From Odontesthes bonariensis (lineage: Eukaryota > Chordata > Actinopteri > Atheriniformes > Atherinopsidae), in contig NC_134515.1 of assembly GCF_027942865.1 (NCBI RefSeq), positions 18,498,227 through 18,562,226 on the forward strand: a stretch of 64,000 nt of DNA, in the 5' to 3' direction. Shown one piece after another: positions 1 through 11,800 of the stretch. The notes below the pieces were generated by a model, which worked only from the letters and a program-made list of their open reading frames with translations, had not been told where the DNA came from and ran no database searches. Numbering within the stretch: position 1 is the stretch's first letter; each line of letters opens with the position of its first letter. The translations under genes and the position numbers were made by a program.

Positions 1-136
1 GTGCTACTCGCCAATCCAGACGACCAGGAGACAAGCCGACTGACTGCTGAACACAGCCGGTGTTTCGGGGAGAGGCGGTGGTGGCAGGCGGGGGCTGGGA
101 GAACGCGACGGGGTGGAAGTGAGTCAGGAGCGGCTG
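1..136 (+). other. larp4: larp4 5' UTR (partial) in exon 1
   Basis: GC-rich sequence directly upstream of the larp4 start at 137, continuous with exon 1 and ending at the GTGAGT donor at 254. The upstream ATG 137 has a weak context (C at -3), while ATG 251, the last codon of the exon, has G at -3 and G at +4 after splicing. Leaky scanning between the two would give proteins differing by 38 N-terminal residues. The transcription start lies at or before the window edge. Confidence 0.6.
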
Positions 137-3100
137 ATGAGTTCAGATCAGAGCGGAGAGCCGCCGCTGCTGCAGGAGGAGGCTGATCCCGGACCGAAGA
201 CCGGTGGGAAGGACGAGGCTCCGCTGGGGAGCGAGGGAGGGTCAGGCGGCATGGTGAGTGAGGCCTTCTTTAGCTAGTTAGCTAGCTTGCTAAACGACAT
301 ATGCTCACGGGAGACCTGTTCGCGCAGTACGCCGCCCTCTGCGGGATGACCAATATTTATGAGCCAAGCGCTTAAATCAACCAAAAACAATGCTAATGTT
401 ATACTAGTTAATGTCAGTTTGACTTTGACGTGCTAGCTTTTTGCGTAACGTTAAGCCCCGTGTGTGACAACGCTTAGTTTCAAGGTGGTGTTGTGACAAC
501 AGTCTTGGCAGACACTGCACATAGTGCATCGCTTGAGCGGCCGCTTGAATACGGCACAGGCAGGTAATTGTACACAGTGGATATTAGCCGCGGCTCCACT
601 GCTGCCGGCTAGCTGTAGCATAGCCACTTTAACAAGCACGCTCATTAAGTAGTTTGCTGAGTAATCATTAGCTTGTAACTAAGTTTGACGCAGCCGTGGA
701 ATGACGGTGCCGCTATACGGAGCAGAGGAGCTCTCATTCGGCTGTTTGCAACTTGTATGCCATCGATGCTTCGATTATTGACTGAACGATAGACGTTCAT
801 ACACTGTAACGTTATGTGTTAGCTAATCGCTCAGATAGCGGACCTAGCTAGCGCGGTGACATGCGTTGCATATACTTGGCCTGTGCTGAGCAGCGCAGCG
901 CAGTCAGCTGACACTGCTCGGCCCGCTACGGCCTGTTACACTGAAGCATGCATTGTCACCATGTGTCAAGTTGCACTGCTCACAAATGCCCGTGCCTGTT
1001 TAGACTGTGCAGAAGCCGATCGGCTCGTTGCATCCATTCTGAACGGCGGGGCACAGAGAGGGGTGTCGTGATGCATGTGGTAACTGGAAGCTGCTGCTGT
1101 CAGACCGAGAGTTTCTACATAGGGGGGCTGGATCTCTGAGCAGGGGGCAACGTTAAAATAGGAAGTTGGACGAGTCGACAGTTAATAGAAAGCTGTCATC
1201 CTAAACCCAGAGGGTTCAAGTATACTATTCACAAACAGTGTCTACACCAGGGCTGCACTTTCTTGGAAACAGTAATTTGACATTGTTGAATGTAGTTTTT
1301 CTGCGGTGGTACAGAATGAAACGGTTCAAACTAATTAAGGATTCCCTGGCAACGATTACAAGACGCTGACGTTATCACCATCCTTTCTGTTGCAGAAATG
1401 GTTTCCTACAGCTAATGTTGCATTTTGTTTTAAGATCAAATCTAACCCCTTTTGTTTTCTTCTGGTTCTTTGCTCATCTTGTTGAGGCTTATTGGGCATA
1501 TTCTGTAGTTATCCACAAGCAACAAAAAAACAAACAAAAAAACCCAAATTGTTTGGTAAATAAAACATTTACATAAAACCCTTTAAATCCAAGAACCCTG
1601 ATAAATCTGATTCAATTATGCAGTTGGACACTCTTCTCTTACAGATTATCCATAGGAAGTGATAAATGTGAGTTTATTTGCCTTACTTTTCACTTCGCAC
1701 ACCGTGACTGCGGCATATTAACACATCTTGATGTAGATGCTCGAAACACATATTTTGCTGGCCTAAACTGTACAACTGTAATACAGTATGTGACCTATTC
1801 TTGGCCACGGATCTTTGCAGGGTCAGGATTTTTCCTGCCGGACCACAGCCGGCTTGATATGGGAGACTCGGATCTAATGATTGAATGGGATGCATATAAA
1901 ATGCAATCATGTTGGTGAATTGTTAACATTTTGCTGTTATGTCGTTTTATCAACTTTTATTAACACATTATTGACAGCTGTTATTTTGATTATGCGAAAT
2001 GTTTCTGATAACGCTCCTGCTGCAGGTTATCAGGGTAATGGCATCTTCTTTTTTTTGACAGAGGTGCAGCACTTTCGGTGTGGTCTCTAGAGGACAAGAA
2101 CATCCGCAGTCTTTTTTCACACAAAGGCTCCTCAGTATTTGGTTAAAGTGGTAGTGGAAGCAGCATTTGTCGTAGTGGTTAGGTCTAACCTAAATATTCT
2201 GTGTCCTAAATGGCAAGTCTATAGCTCATGTAACTTATTTTTTATTGTGTTTTTTTTATTTCCCTTGTTTCCTTTTCTCCCTCATGTTACTTATGTCAAA
2301 TTAGCCCTAGTTCTTTGAATTCCCCACAAAGAATGAATACTTTACACAGTATTTTTTGTTTTTTAAAGCCTTGGTTGTGAATGCAACACATTCGAATCGC
2401 TTCAGAAAAATTGTGTTGGCCTGCTGCCGTCCAGCTGACCGCCTCACTCGCAAGATATTGTCCACTTTGTTTTCTCATCTCTGTGCATGTTTGGAATACT
2501 TGATTGGGCTGCAGTGCCAGCCTTTTTATGCTTTTTGATGTAGTTGTGAGTTAGAACTCGTCTGATCGTACAGTTTCTGTTTTGAAGGTCACCTCAAAGG
2601 GTGCCGGTTTGAACCCAAATGCCAAGGTGTGGCAGGAGATGCCCGTGGCCCCCAGCGAGGCTGTTACCAGCAGCCCTCAATGGCCTCCCCCGGACATCAG
2701 TGAGGGTGAGATGCACTTTTGTCAACTGAAGGAAATAGCCATCAGATGACACAAACTGATTGTTCCTTTTTTTAAAATTTTTTTTTTAAAGTTTGAATAA
2801 AGTTTATTTGGGGAAACTTGACAGTGTGGAATGTATGCCCCACCCATCACACAGTAATGAAGATGTGTTTGGGGGATTTAAACCGTCTGCTGTTGTTTCA
2901 GAATCAAACTTTTCACCTTGTCCACAGGTTATTCTGAGCCTTCGTCTGCTGGGTGCAAGCAGTACACTGAGGGATTCACAGCCCAGGATGACAGCAGCTC
3001 CACAGCAACAGCTGAGATAGCAGTAAATGGAATGGAACCTCAAGAGTTGGGCTTTTCCCCCGCCGAGCCCACAACGGGGACCTCAGGTCAGTCACGTCAC

Positions 3101-5850
3101 ATGTAGTCGTCTCCACACATCAACTGTGGCTGCTGCTGTGGAGCTTAATCTGTTTTCAGTACAGCTGAAAGCGATAAGGTTTGGGTGGGATGTGAACGTC
3201 GCATGCAGTGAGATAAAGTTTGTGCTCTGTAGTGTAAACAGCCTCCACCGCATTGATACAACAGTGCCCCTTGAGTTTTTTCCATTATAGTATGTGAACA
3301 GGCACCATCTGTAGATCCTGCTGGGTTTGTGCCTTAAAGTCGAGCTTAATGCTGTGAAACCTCAAAGGTAAATTAGACTTGCAGCCAGATGAAAATTGTT
3401 CATACAGACTGCTGGTCCACACCTAACCATTACAGCAGTTTGTTTGATTTGCCACATTTACATGATCATTGTGTTTGACCTGAGGAAGCCTGACTCTCTG
3501 CCCCCTTTTGTTAGATAAATTTTGAGGTTTTTCAACATGTCGTCCCTGCTATTTAAATACAGGGAGAGGAGTGGAAGCAAATGTGAATAACACAGTCCTG
3601 AAAACACCACTGCTCTAATTTTCCTCATAGAAAATAATCCAATCATTTTTCTGTGGATCGCTTTCTGAGGCGAAATGCAACTGCTGTTTTCTGAAACCCA
3701 TCATTTCAAATGGCATATGCCCCATGCTGAGAGTCTGCAGATACGCCAAACAAAGCGCTAAGTGAGCGAGTTTGTGTGGAGGCAGCGGTCAAAGTTCAGC
3801 TTAGTTGAAGTTTGACCGCTGGATAAAGCGACCAAAACCCATTCTGCCAGTAAAATGAGTCCTCCAGCCAGGCATGGAAGGCAAAATGCTCTGAGCTGAT
3901 ATCGTATGTCTGAATTCCCCTCAACTAGGACACTAGTTTCCACTTGTTGAAAGAGATTCTCATCAAAGAGGGCATTTCAGATGTGCTGTAACCATCAGTC
4001 AGCTTGTTCTTGTGTGGGAGCGCCATCTTGTAAGGAACTCACTTCTGTCCACTGTTTAGCTTTTATTTTGTTTGGCTAAATTGTTGTTCTTGGGTTTTTT
4101 TTTTTCCCCGAGTAAAATGCGAAAGGTAAATATTTTGTCACCATACAAATTTAATCATTTTTAAAACTTTGAATGGAACAATAAGGGGCCAATAAATTCA
4201 AACCGCTGTGCTGCCACTGGAAAAGGGAAGAGAGTTGATATCTGAATGTGTGAGGGTGAAACCACGTTCAGGTTAGGCTGCTGAGCTGCGATCTGAGACC
4301 AGGAGTAACAGGATGGGAACAGTGTACCTGGCCTCAATACAAACCCCGACATCACATGCTCGCGGTCCTCGGCGTATCGTATCCGGGCTTCAGCAAGAAA
4401 GTTTGGATGCTGCATGTCTGATTGCTGATCCCCCTGCGACTGCCCTGTTAATACCACTGCGGTTTAGATTTGCGGTTGTTGTGACGGCTCTGTTTTGACG
4501 TCAATTTCATATACAACTGTATTTGACTCGGTCCTCTGTGGCGCCCCCAAACAGTACACCGACTCCAGTAGCATTCTGTCCTCATTACCAGTAGACTGGA
4601 AGGGTTGCTACAGAGAAGATGCTTTCTCTTTTTATCAACAAGCTATGCCTCGTCAGATTTATCATACGATTCAGTTTTCAGAGTAAAAGTTTTGTATTCA
4701 TTGCTCCTGAGCCAATAGCTTGTTTAGTCACAAATCAATGAGTGCAGTCCTTTTGGGAGCACTAAGGATCATGATGGTGTGTCTTTTGGAAAAGGATGAC
4801 TGTGGCAGCAAGTGGATTATTAGTTTGATGTTTAGAAAAGGGTGTCGACGTGGCAGACATGTAAATTATCACTTTCAACTTGACAAATGACAACAGGATA
4901 TAGAGTTGGTCCTTAAGATTAAGTTAAAATGATGACGTTTGTAACCAGGCAACTCATTGTGTGATCACGAGTTCAGTTACATTATCTGCAAGGAGTGTGA
5001 TTCAAATTGTGACGCTTCTGGAGAAGTCATAAAATTTCAGCTAGATTACTCACCCATCACAGGACTGAATGTTGGCAAACCTTAATCGAGGAAAGGAATC
5101 ATTTGTTATTACTATAATGGCATGTTGTCCCGTTTCTGACCACTTAATTTTTTTTGTCCTCGGTAGATTCCAAAACTGAAGAACAGCCGATCTCCTCTGA
5201 GAATCTACGAGAGTCTCTGAAGAAAGAGCTGGAGTTTTATTTCTCTAGGTAAGGAGCAAACGTGCAGAGCACAGTAAAGCTGTTTTCACACATGAAATGG
5301 GAACCCTGAAATGTTTTGTCTGAGACGTCTCAGACAGGCGACGCAAAAGAGTCCGCAGCATTTGCTTCTGACTTCTTACTGAGATTTTTAATGTGCGCTT
5401 GAGTGAAATCTCTGTAAGTTTAGCCTGTGAGACAACATGGCAAGTCTTCTTGAATATTTACTGCAAGTGTGCGTGCAGATGGGAGTTGCTGCTTCATTCC
5501 CCTTTCTGGTGACCCGTGTGTTGCTTTCCACTCATTCCTCGCTATTGTGGATGCATGCGATATCGATGTCAACACAACAAGGAGCCTCATCTCCTGGTCT
5601 CAACATCTCAAAGTGAAGAAAACGTCAATGTTGACAGCGCTATTATTACACCACGTCCCGAGTGCTGTAGGCTGACTTTTCCCTGCACCGACCCTGACAT
5701 TTCCATCCCTTGGCGCGCATTTCTAGCAGAAAGTCTCCAGCTGTGAAGCACATATGTGGAGAGCAGCTGCGGGGGTTGTCTGGATCAAATTTTCTCCACA
5801 TTTCCCCCCCCGAAAACATCTCCAACGATCATGTGTGAAAACGGCTTTAG

Positions 5851-5890
<40 letters not shown>

Positions 5891-8800
5891 GCTTTGACTC
5901 AGTATTTCACAAATTCCAAACGCTAATCTGCCGGTTCTGTTATTTTTTTTGATCCAGAGAAAATCTTTCCAAGGATTTGTACCTTATGTCCCAGATGGAC
6001 AGCGATCAGTTTGTCCCTATTTGGACTATAGCCAGTATGGAGGGCATCAAGGTTCTCACCACTGACATGGATCTCATCCTGGATGTGTTGAGATGTAAGT
6101 GAAAGGTTAAGGCGGGTGGCCGGTATAGATATCTGTTCAAAGATGTGTGTCAAACTGACATTTTTGAATTCCTCCCTTAGCCTCTCCGATGGTACAAGTG
6201 GATGAGAAGGGGGAGAAAGTGCGTCCCAATCACAAGCGATGCATTATCATCTTAAGAGAAGTCCCTGAAACTACACCTGTTGAGGTAAACCGAAGTCATG
6301 CATGCACTCAGCAATACATAACACTCCTAGTCGATGTTTCGCTGAAATGAGATGATTCTGTGTCTCAAATTAACAGGAAGTGGAGTCGCTGTTCAAAAAC
6401 GACAACTGTCCAAAGGTGATAAGTGTTGAGTTTGCGCACAACAACAACTGGTACATCACATTCCAGTCGGACACGGATGCCCAACAGGTACAGCTGGATG
6501 CACCGATTCTTCATGGCCGCAGCACTGTGTTGTAATTCAGCACCTCGAATGACCCTGTGACTCTTAATATCTTCCAGGCATACAAGTACTTGAGAGAGGA
6601 AGTTAAAACATTTCAGGGAAAACCCATCATGGTGAGTCAAAGAAAAGCTTGTCAGTTTGGAAAGACCACCTTTGTTAAGCTTTCAATCGTTTCATGCGTT
6701 TTCCTCCCTGTTCTTTTTAAAAAAATAAAAATAAATAAATAATAATAAAATCATTTTTTATTGACAGGCCAGGATAAAGGCAATCAACACGTTTTTTGCA
6801 AAGAACGGCTACCGCAGCATGGACAGCAGCCTGTACGCTCAGCAGTCACAGAACCAGTCCCAGTACAGCTCTCCACTCTACATGCAGCATGTCTATCCCC
6901 AGCAGCAGTACCCAGTCTATGGCATCGTACCACCCACCTGGGCACCTTCGCCAACACCCTATTTTGAAACTCCTCTGGTAAGAATGACTGTACTGACGAG
7001 ACGGGCACGCCCAGGGCTGTTGTGCTTATGAAATTTTAAAACAAATGATTATCAACATCTTAATCGTCTCTTTCGACTTATTTTCTTTGCCACTGTTTCC
7101 TTCAGACCAGTTAATTCCCTCCCTTATGACTCTGCCTTTTAATTTGGCTTAAAAATGAAATGTTCCAAACTGGGATGCTGTGCCGTTAGTGTCCCTAAAT
7201 ACTGATAAGAATGCATCGAGTCCCATTTTAGAGGCCGAGTTTGTGCAAAAAATGGGGGCAAAACTGTGGAAAATGGCATTTATTAGTTTCATCCAGCTAT
7301 TTTTGTGCAGCTGAATTAAAACCACGAAGATGAGCCCAAAAAAAATCGTGTTTTAGCTTGAACTGGATTTATTACACTAGCTCGCAATATATCAGTCTTA
7401 TATTTAATACGCAGAGCTTCTTCTTCTTCTCATGTAGTCATGAGTTGTAGGAATGTGAGCGTGATAGCTGTGTCAGAGGATCGAGCTGCAGGTTTTCATG
7501 GTCGCTTTTTGAATTTCAGTCCAGCAAGAAAATGCCTCCATCTTTAAAATGAACAAGTTTGACTTTTGATCAGTTTTCTGTACCTCATCCAGATTCACAG
7601 GTTACTTGTATTGTTAGTAATAAAGTCATTGACTTCAAGACAGAAGTGAGAAAAAGAAAAAGCTCCTAAAAGCAAAGTAGTTCAAAACCATATCCTCCAT
7701 CCAACTTTCATATTATTGCCAGCATGACTGTGCAACAACTGGTACTAAATTGCATTAAGAATCCAACCAAAACACGTCTTTCAGACATTTCAAAGGAAAA
7801 ACGTTCACTTGATCAGAATTCAGTGCAACTAGAAAGCAGGAAGTTGACCTTGACAGCCACCTGTTTTGGGCCAGCTGTAATGGAAACCCTGAGCAGTCAC
7901 TGCCACCTTATTTGCTGTGATCTCTGAGTTTATTCAAATGAATCCTCATCACTGTGCACACACAGTTTTTTATTTTTTATTTTTTTTTTTAACACAAGTT
8001 ATGTAGAATGCTCTGCACTTCACTGAAGCAGCTGTCCACTGGGTGCATACGCGTAGGGCGGATGACATTGAGCATTTATACTCGAGGTCCTTGAAACTGC
8101 TACAGAGTAAATAACTGCATGGATTGTGACATGAAACTGGATTAGTAAAAGCTGCCTTTCTATTTGAGCAGGCTCCGTTTCCCAACAGCGGCTTTGTGAA
8201 TGGATTTGGCTCTGCTGCGCACTACAAAACGGGCACCACTGCTCTTAATATCACCCGCCCATTCAACAGAAACCGGTAAGCGCTTCTTTTTCCTGTCGGC
8301 CTTTTAAGCTCCAACTACAATCTGAGCCTGCAATTTGCATAAACATTCTCCAGTTGGGATGTATAATTTACTACTCGTGTCCTTGTTTGCATGTTAAGTA
8401 AAACTGTGAACATCAGGTCATCTACAATGCCCAGTTGTCTTAGGATAATGTAACCCCCCCCCGCTCCTCTCCAGAGAACTGTTCTTCACTCTCTGTCTTC
8501 TTACTGTCCCCACAGTGTCCCCCTCTATTCAAGAAAGAATGTAATAAATGCCTTCAGGTACCACTATTACACTGTACAATAAGCTTCATTGTAATACTCA
8601 TCTCTTACCATAGTGCAGCAGTCAAATGACTAAATCCATCGCTGGGGCTCACGGCCTCATATACAGTTGGATCTCTTTTTCTTTTTTTTTTGCCATATTA
8701 ACCCTCCTCATTAGTGTGACAATGCAGTGATTTACAAAAAAAAATTCTGGATTTGTCACATCATTTGATCTATTTCAGCTGAGCTTTTGCTTTTCACCAG

Positions 8801-11800
8801 CAAAAGTCTCTTTTAGCCCCAGAAACATCCTCTTTGCATACATATACATGCATCATAGCAACTGTAAACCCCCCCATTGTTACTAACCACCCATTTTATT
8901 TTATTTGAGTTTCTTGTATGCTTCTCCCATCATTGACTGTATGACCATGTGCCATGAGGGGTTATGTGCGATTACACAGAAAGACTGATTGTAATGAGTT
9001 GAGTGTAGGTCACCTTTGCTTAAACTGACATGACGACTCGTATGTTAGTTACAAAGAAATGAATCAGACCTGATGATGAGATCATGATGCGCATAGAGGG
9101 ACAATTGGGGATGGAGTAACTGGCTTTGGTTCTCTCTTTTTCTTCCTATTTTTTGTTTTCTCTCTGTCTTTTCTTTCCAAAGTGGGTTACTTCGCTCCCA
9201 TCCCGATGAGCGTTCAGATTATGAGATCTGAGGGTCGAAGACTATTGCGAAGATCAACGTATCTTGAATAATTTTTGGCAAATAAAACCAGGTTATATTT
9301 GTAGTGCCTGGCCATGTCTTTCTTGTCAGCTCTGCTCCATTGTTTCCATTGCTTCAACCAATCATGAGCACAAACTGTGGTCTAAGAATGACCTGCATGC
9401 CAGTACATTCAGTCTGAGGACACAGCACGCTGTCCCAGCAAACTGTCAACTGTTGGTGCCACCAGTGTTTCCTTTTGAAATCATATGCTTGTAGCTGTTT
9501 AATAGCGGAGGTAACTCCAGTTAGCTCTGCTATTAAACTGGATTTGTTTAGTTTTATAAGTAATGGAAACAGAAGCTCATTAGGGATTTAACATGTCGTC
9601 TCCTTAAAAGTAGATTTTTAAACCTGTAAACGCTGCTGGAAGTTTTCTAAGATGATAATGGCTGTCATCGTTTTTTTTAATATATTTTTTTATATCATTT
9701 AAGACATTTAAGAAATTACTTGGAACACTCTGTCATCACGTTGGGCCTTTTCTTTTTGACAGTAAGACTTTTAACACTGGGGCTGCACGGTGGTGTGGTG
9801 GTTAGCACCGTCGCCTCACAGCAAGAAGGTTCCAGGTTCAACACCCAGCTGGGGCCTTTCTGTGTGGAGTTTGCATGTTCTCCCCGTGTATGCGTGGGTT
9901 CTCTCTGGGTACTCCGGCTTCCTCCCACTGTCCAAAAAATCATGCATGTTAGGTTGATTGGCATCTCTAAATTGTCCTTAGGAGTGAGTGTGAGCGTGTG
10001 TGGTTGTTTGTCTCGTTTGTCTCTGTGTGGCCCTGCGATGGACTGGCGGCCTGTCCAGGGTGTACCCCGCCTCTCGCCCATTGACTGCTGGGATAGGCTC
10101 CAGCCCGCCCGCGACCCGATCGACGGATTCAGCGGTATAGATAATGGATGGATGGACTTTTAACACTAAATGGTGTTGAATCCATTCCTGTTGGACGATC
10201 AAAGGCTCTTATGCGCCAACGATGCAGCAGTGGTGGCAAATGCCCCCCCCCTGTTGGCTCCTCCTTACAATCTCTAGTGTTGAAATTAACACCCAAATGT
10301 GCTGTGAAGACAAAATCCAGAAATATGAAATAATATCTGCATAAAGTCAGAATAGTGCTAGCTCAGTTAGGCACGTTTTACTGTGTTCAGACTGCTCAGG
10401 AACCTGTGTTTCAGTCTTGACTAACACATGAATTAACACAGTAATTTCCACATCAACATATTGAGGTCATTCATTACACTGAGCCAATCAGAGTGATGTT
10501 TGTCTCTGTGACTGTGCCAATGCTGAATCAGCTGAAAAGAAACGTTGGCGTGGTCCAACAGAGTCGACGGTGCGTTGCTCACCAAACAGAGACAGACGCT
10601 CACTGCCCCCCTTGATGCCTCCTGGTGTATAAGAGCAGCCCTAACATGACTTTGACCGACAACAAAATACAACTCGCAGTGCGTAATGCAAGATGGATTT
10701 AGTTGTGTTTCCATTTAGTACAGAAATAACACGTTTAAAAAGCTTTGGTATTTGCTCATAAATAGACTGGAATGTCAAATCCTCCAGTATGAATGTAACG
10801 CCCTGTGGCTTAGCCTTGAGTTCAATGGGAAGCACTGGTTGTCAGTTTGTCTTCGGAGCATTGCATTTGCAAAATGACGTTAATGCTCCTCCCTTGCTGC
10901 AACAGAAACCACGTGAAGCCCCAGGTGAGGACAAGTGATGTGTCCCCGTCATCGGTGACACCTGTCCCACTGGAGAGTCTGACTGGGCTGCGCAGCCCGC
11001 AGCCTCCTGCCCCCGTTGCTGCAGCCGCCACCACTAACCCCCTCCAGGCAACCACTGACCTGAGCTCTGCGTTCACACATCTCTCCTCCTCTTCCTCATC
11101 CTTGGATCCCAGTGATGACGGTGGCATGGCTGGGCGTGGAAGGTGAACGCGGATGGTCTAATTTGTGCCTCTGTGATGGTTTCTGTTTGCGGGCTGTGAT
11201 TCGGATCAGTCCACACTTACAGGTCACAGTCTACCTGTAAGAGAAAGCTGGTTTAACTGTAATGTAAATAAGAAAGCTGCTTTCTGTTGTTGTGGAGGCG
11301 AGTCGTAGCTTTCTCTCTGCTCTGCTCTCTCAATTTTTTTGTATATCTAAGTTTATTGTGGTGTTTTTGTGAAATAAGCCTTTAAATGATAAGTAGAGGT
11401 CATTACACGGAGACCACGCATCCTTGTTTGAAAATGATCCATAATCCAACTTAAACACACTTTGTCGGGTCTAGGTGATTTTTAAATGTCACCTTGCACT
11501 GACTAGCGTGAGCCAACAAAGTCCAAATCAATTGGCCTTTTCAAATAAAGTTGCAATCCAGAGAGTAACAGCAACACAGCGTGTAAATGTGCGTCACTGA
11601 CGCACATGTTTTTGTGCATTCCAGGCGGAACACGACCTACAGAGGAACACGGAGGAGGCGAGAAGACGAGCGGAATGCGGTAAATGGCAGCGTCTTGTGC
11701 GTTGTTTTTAGAGCGTGAACTTTTAACTGTGATCTCGCCTCACTCCTTTCCAATGACCCTTTCTCAGAGGCCCGCACCTTTAGCCGAGGTGAAGGTTTCT

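Larger units (their letters stand above)
8276..10905 (+). other. larp4: larp4 intron 10 (long, contains several elements)
   Basis: An intron of 2.6 kb holding, in order, the predicted cassette exon at 8516-8557, the C/D-like element copy A at 9067-9236, and the SINE-like insertion at 9779-10154. The remainder is AT-rich with C-runs at about 8453-8462 and 10243-10250. Confidence 0.75.

Noticed and set aside
9716..10163. Overlapping reading frames of 121 to 147 codons on both strands
   Set aside because: They lie in and around the SINE-like insertion and reflect its GC-rich repeat sequence, not a gene.
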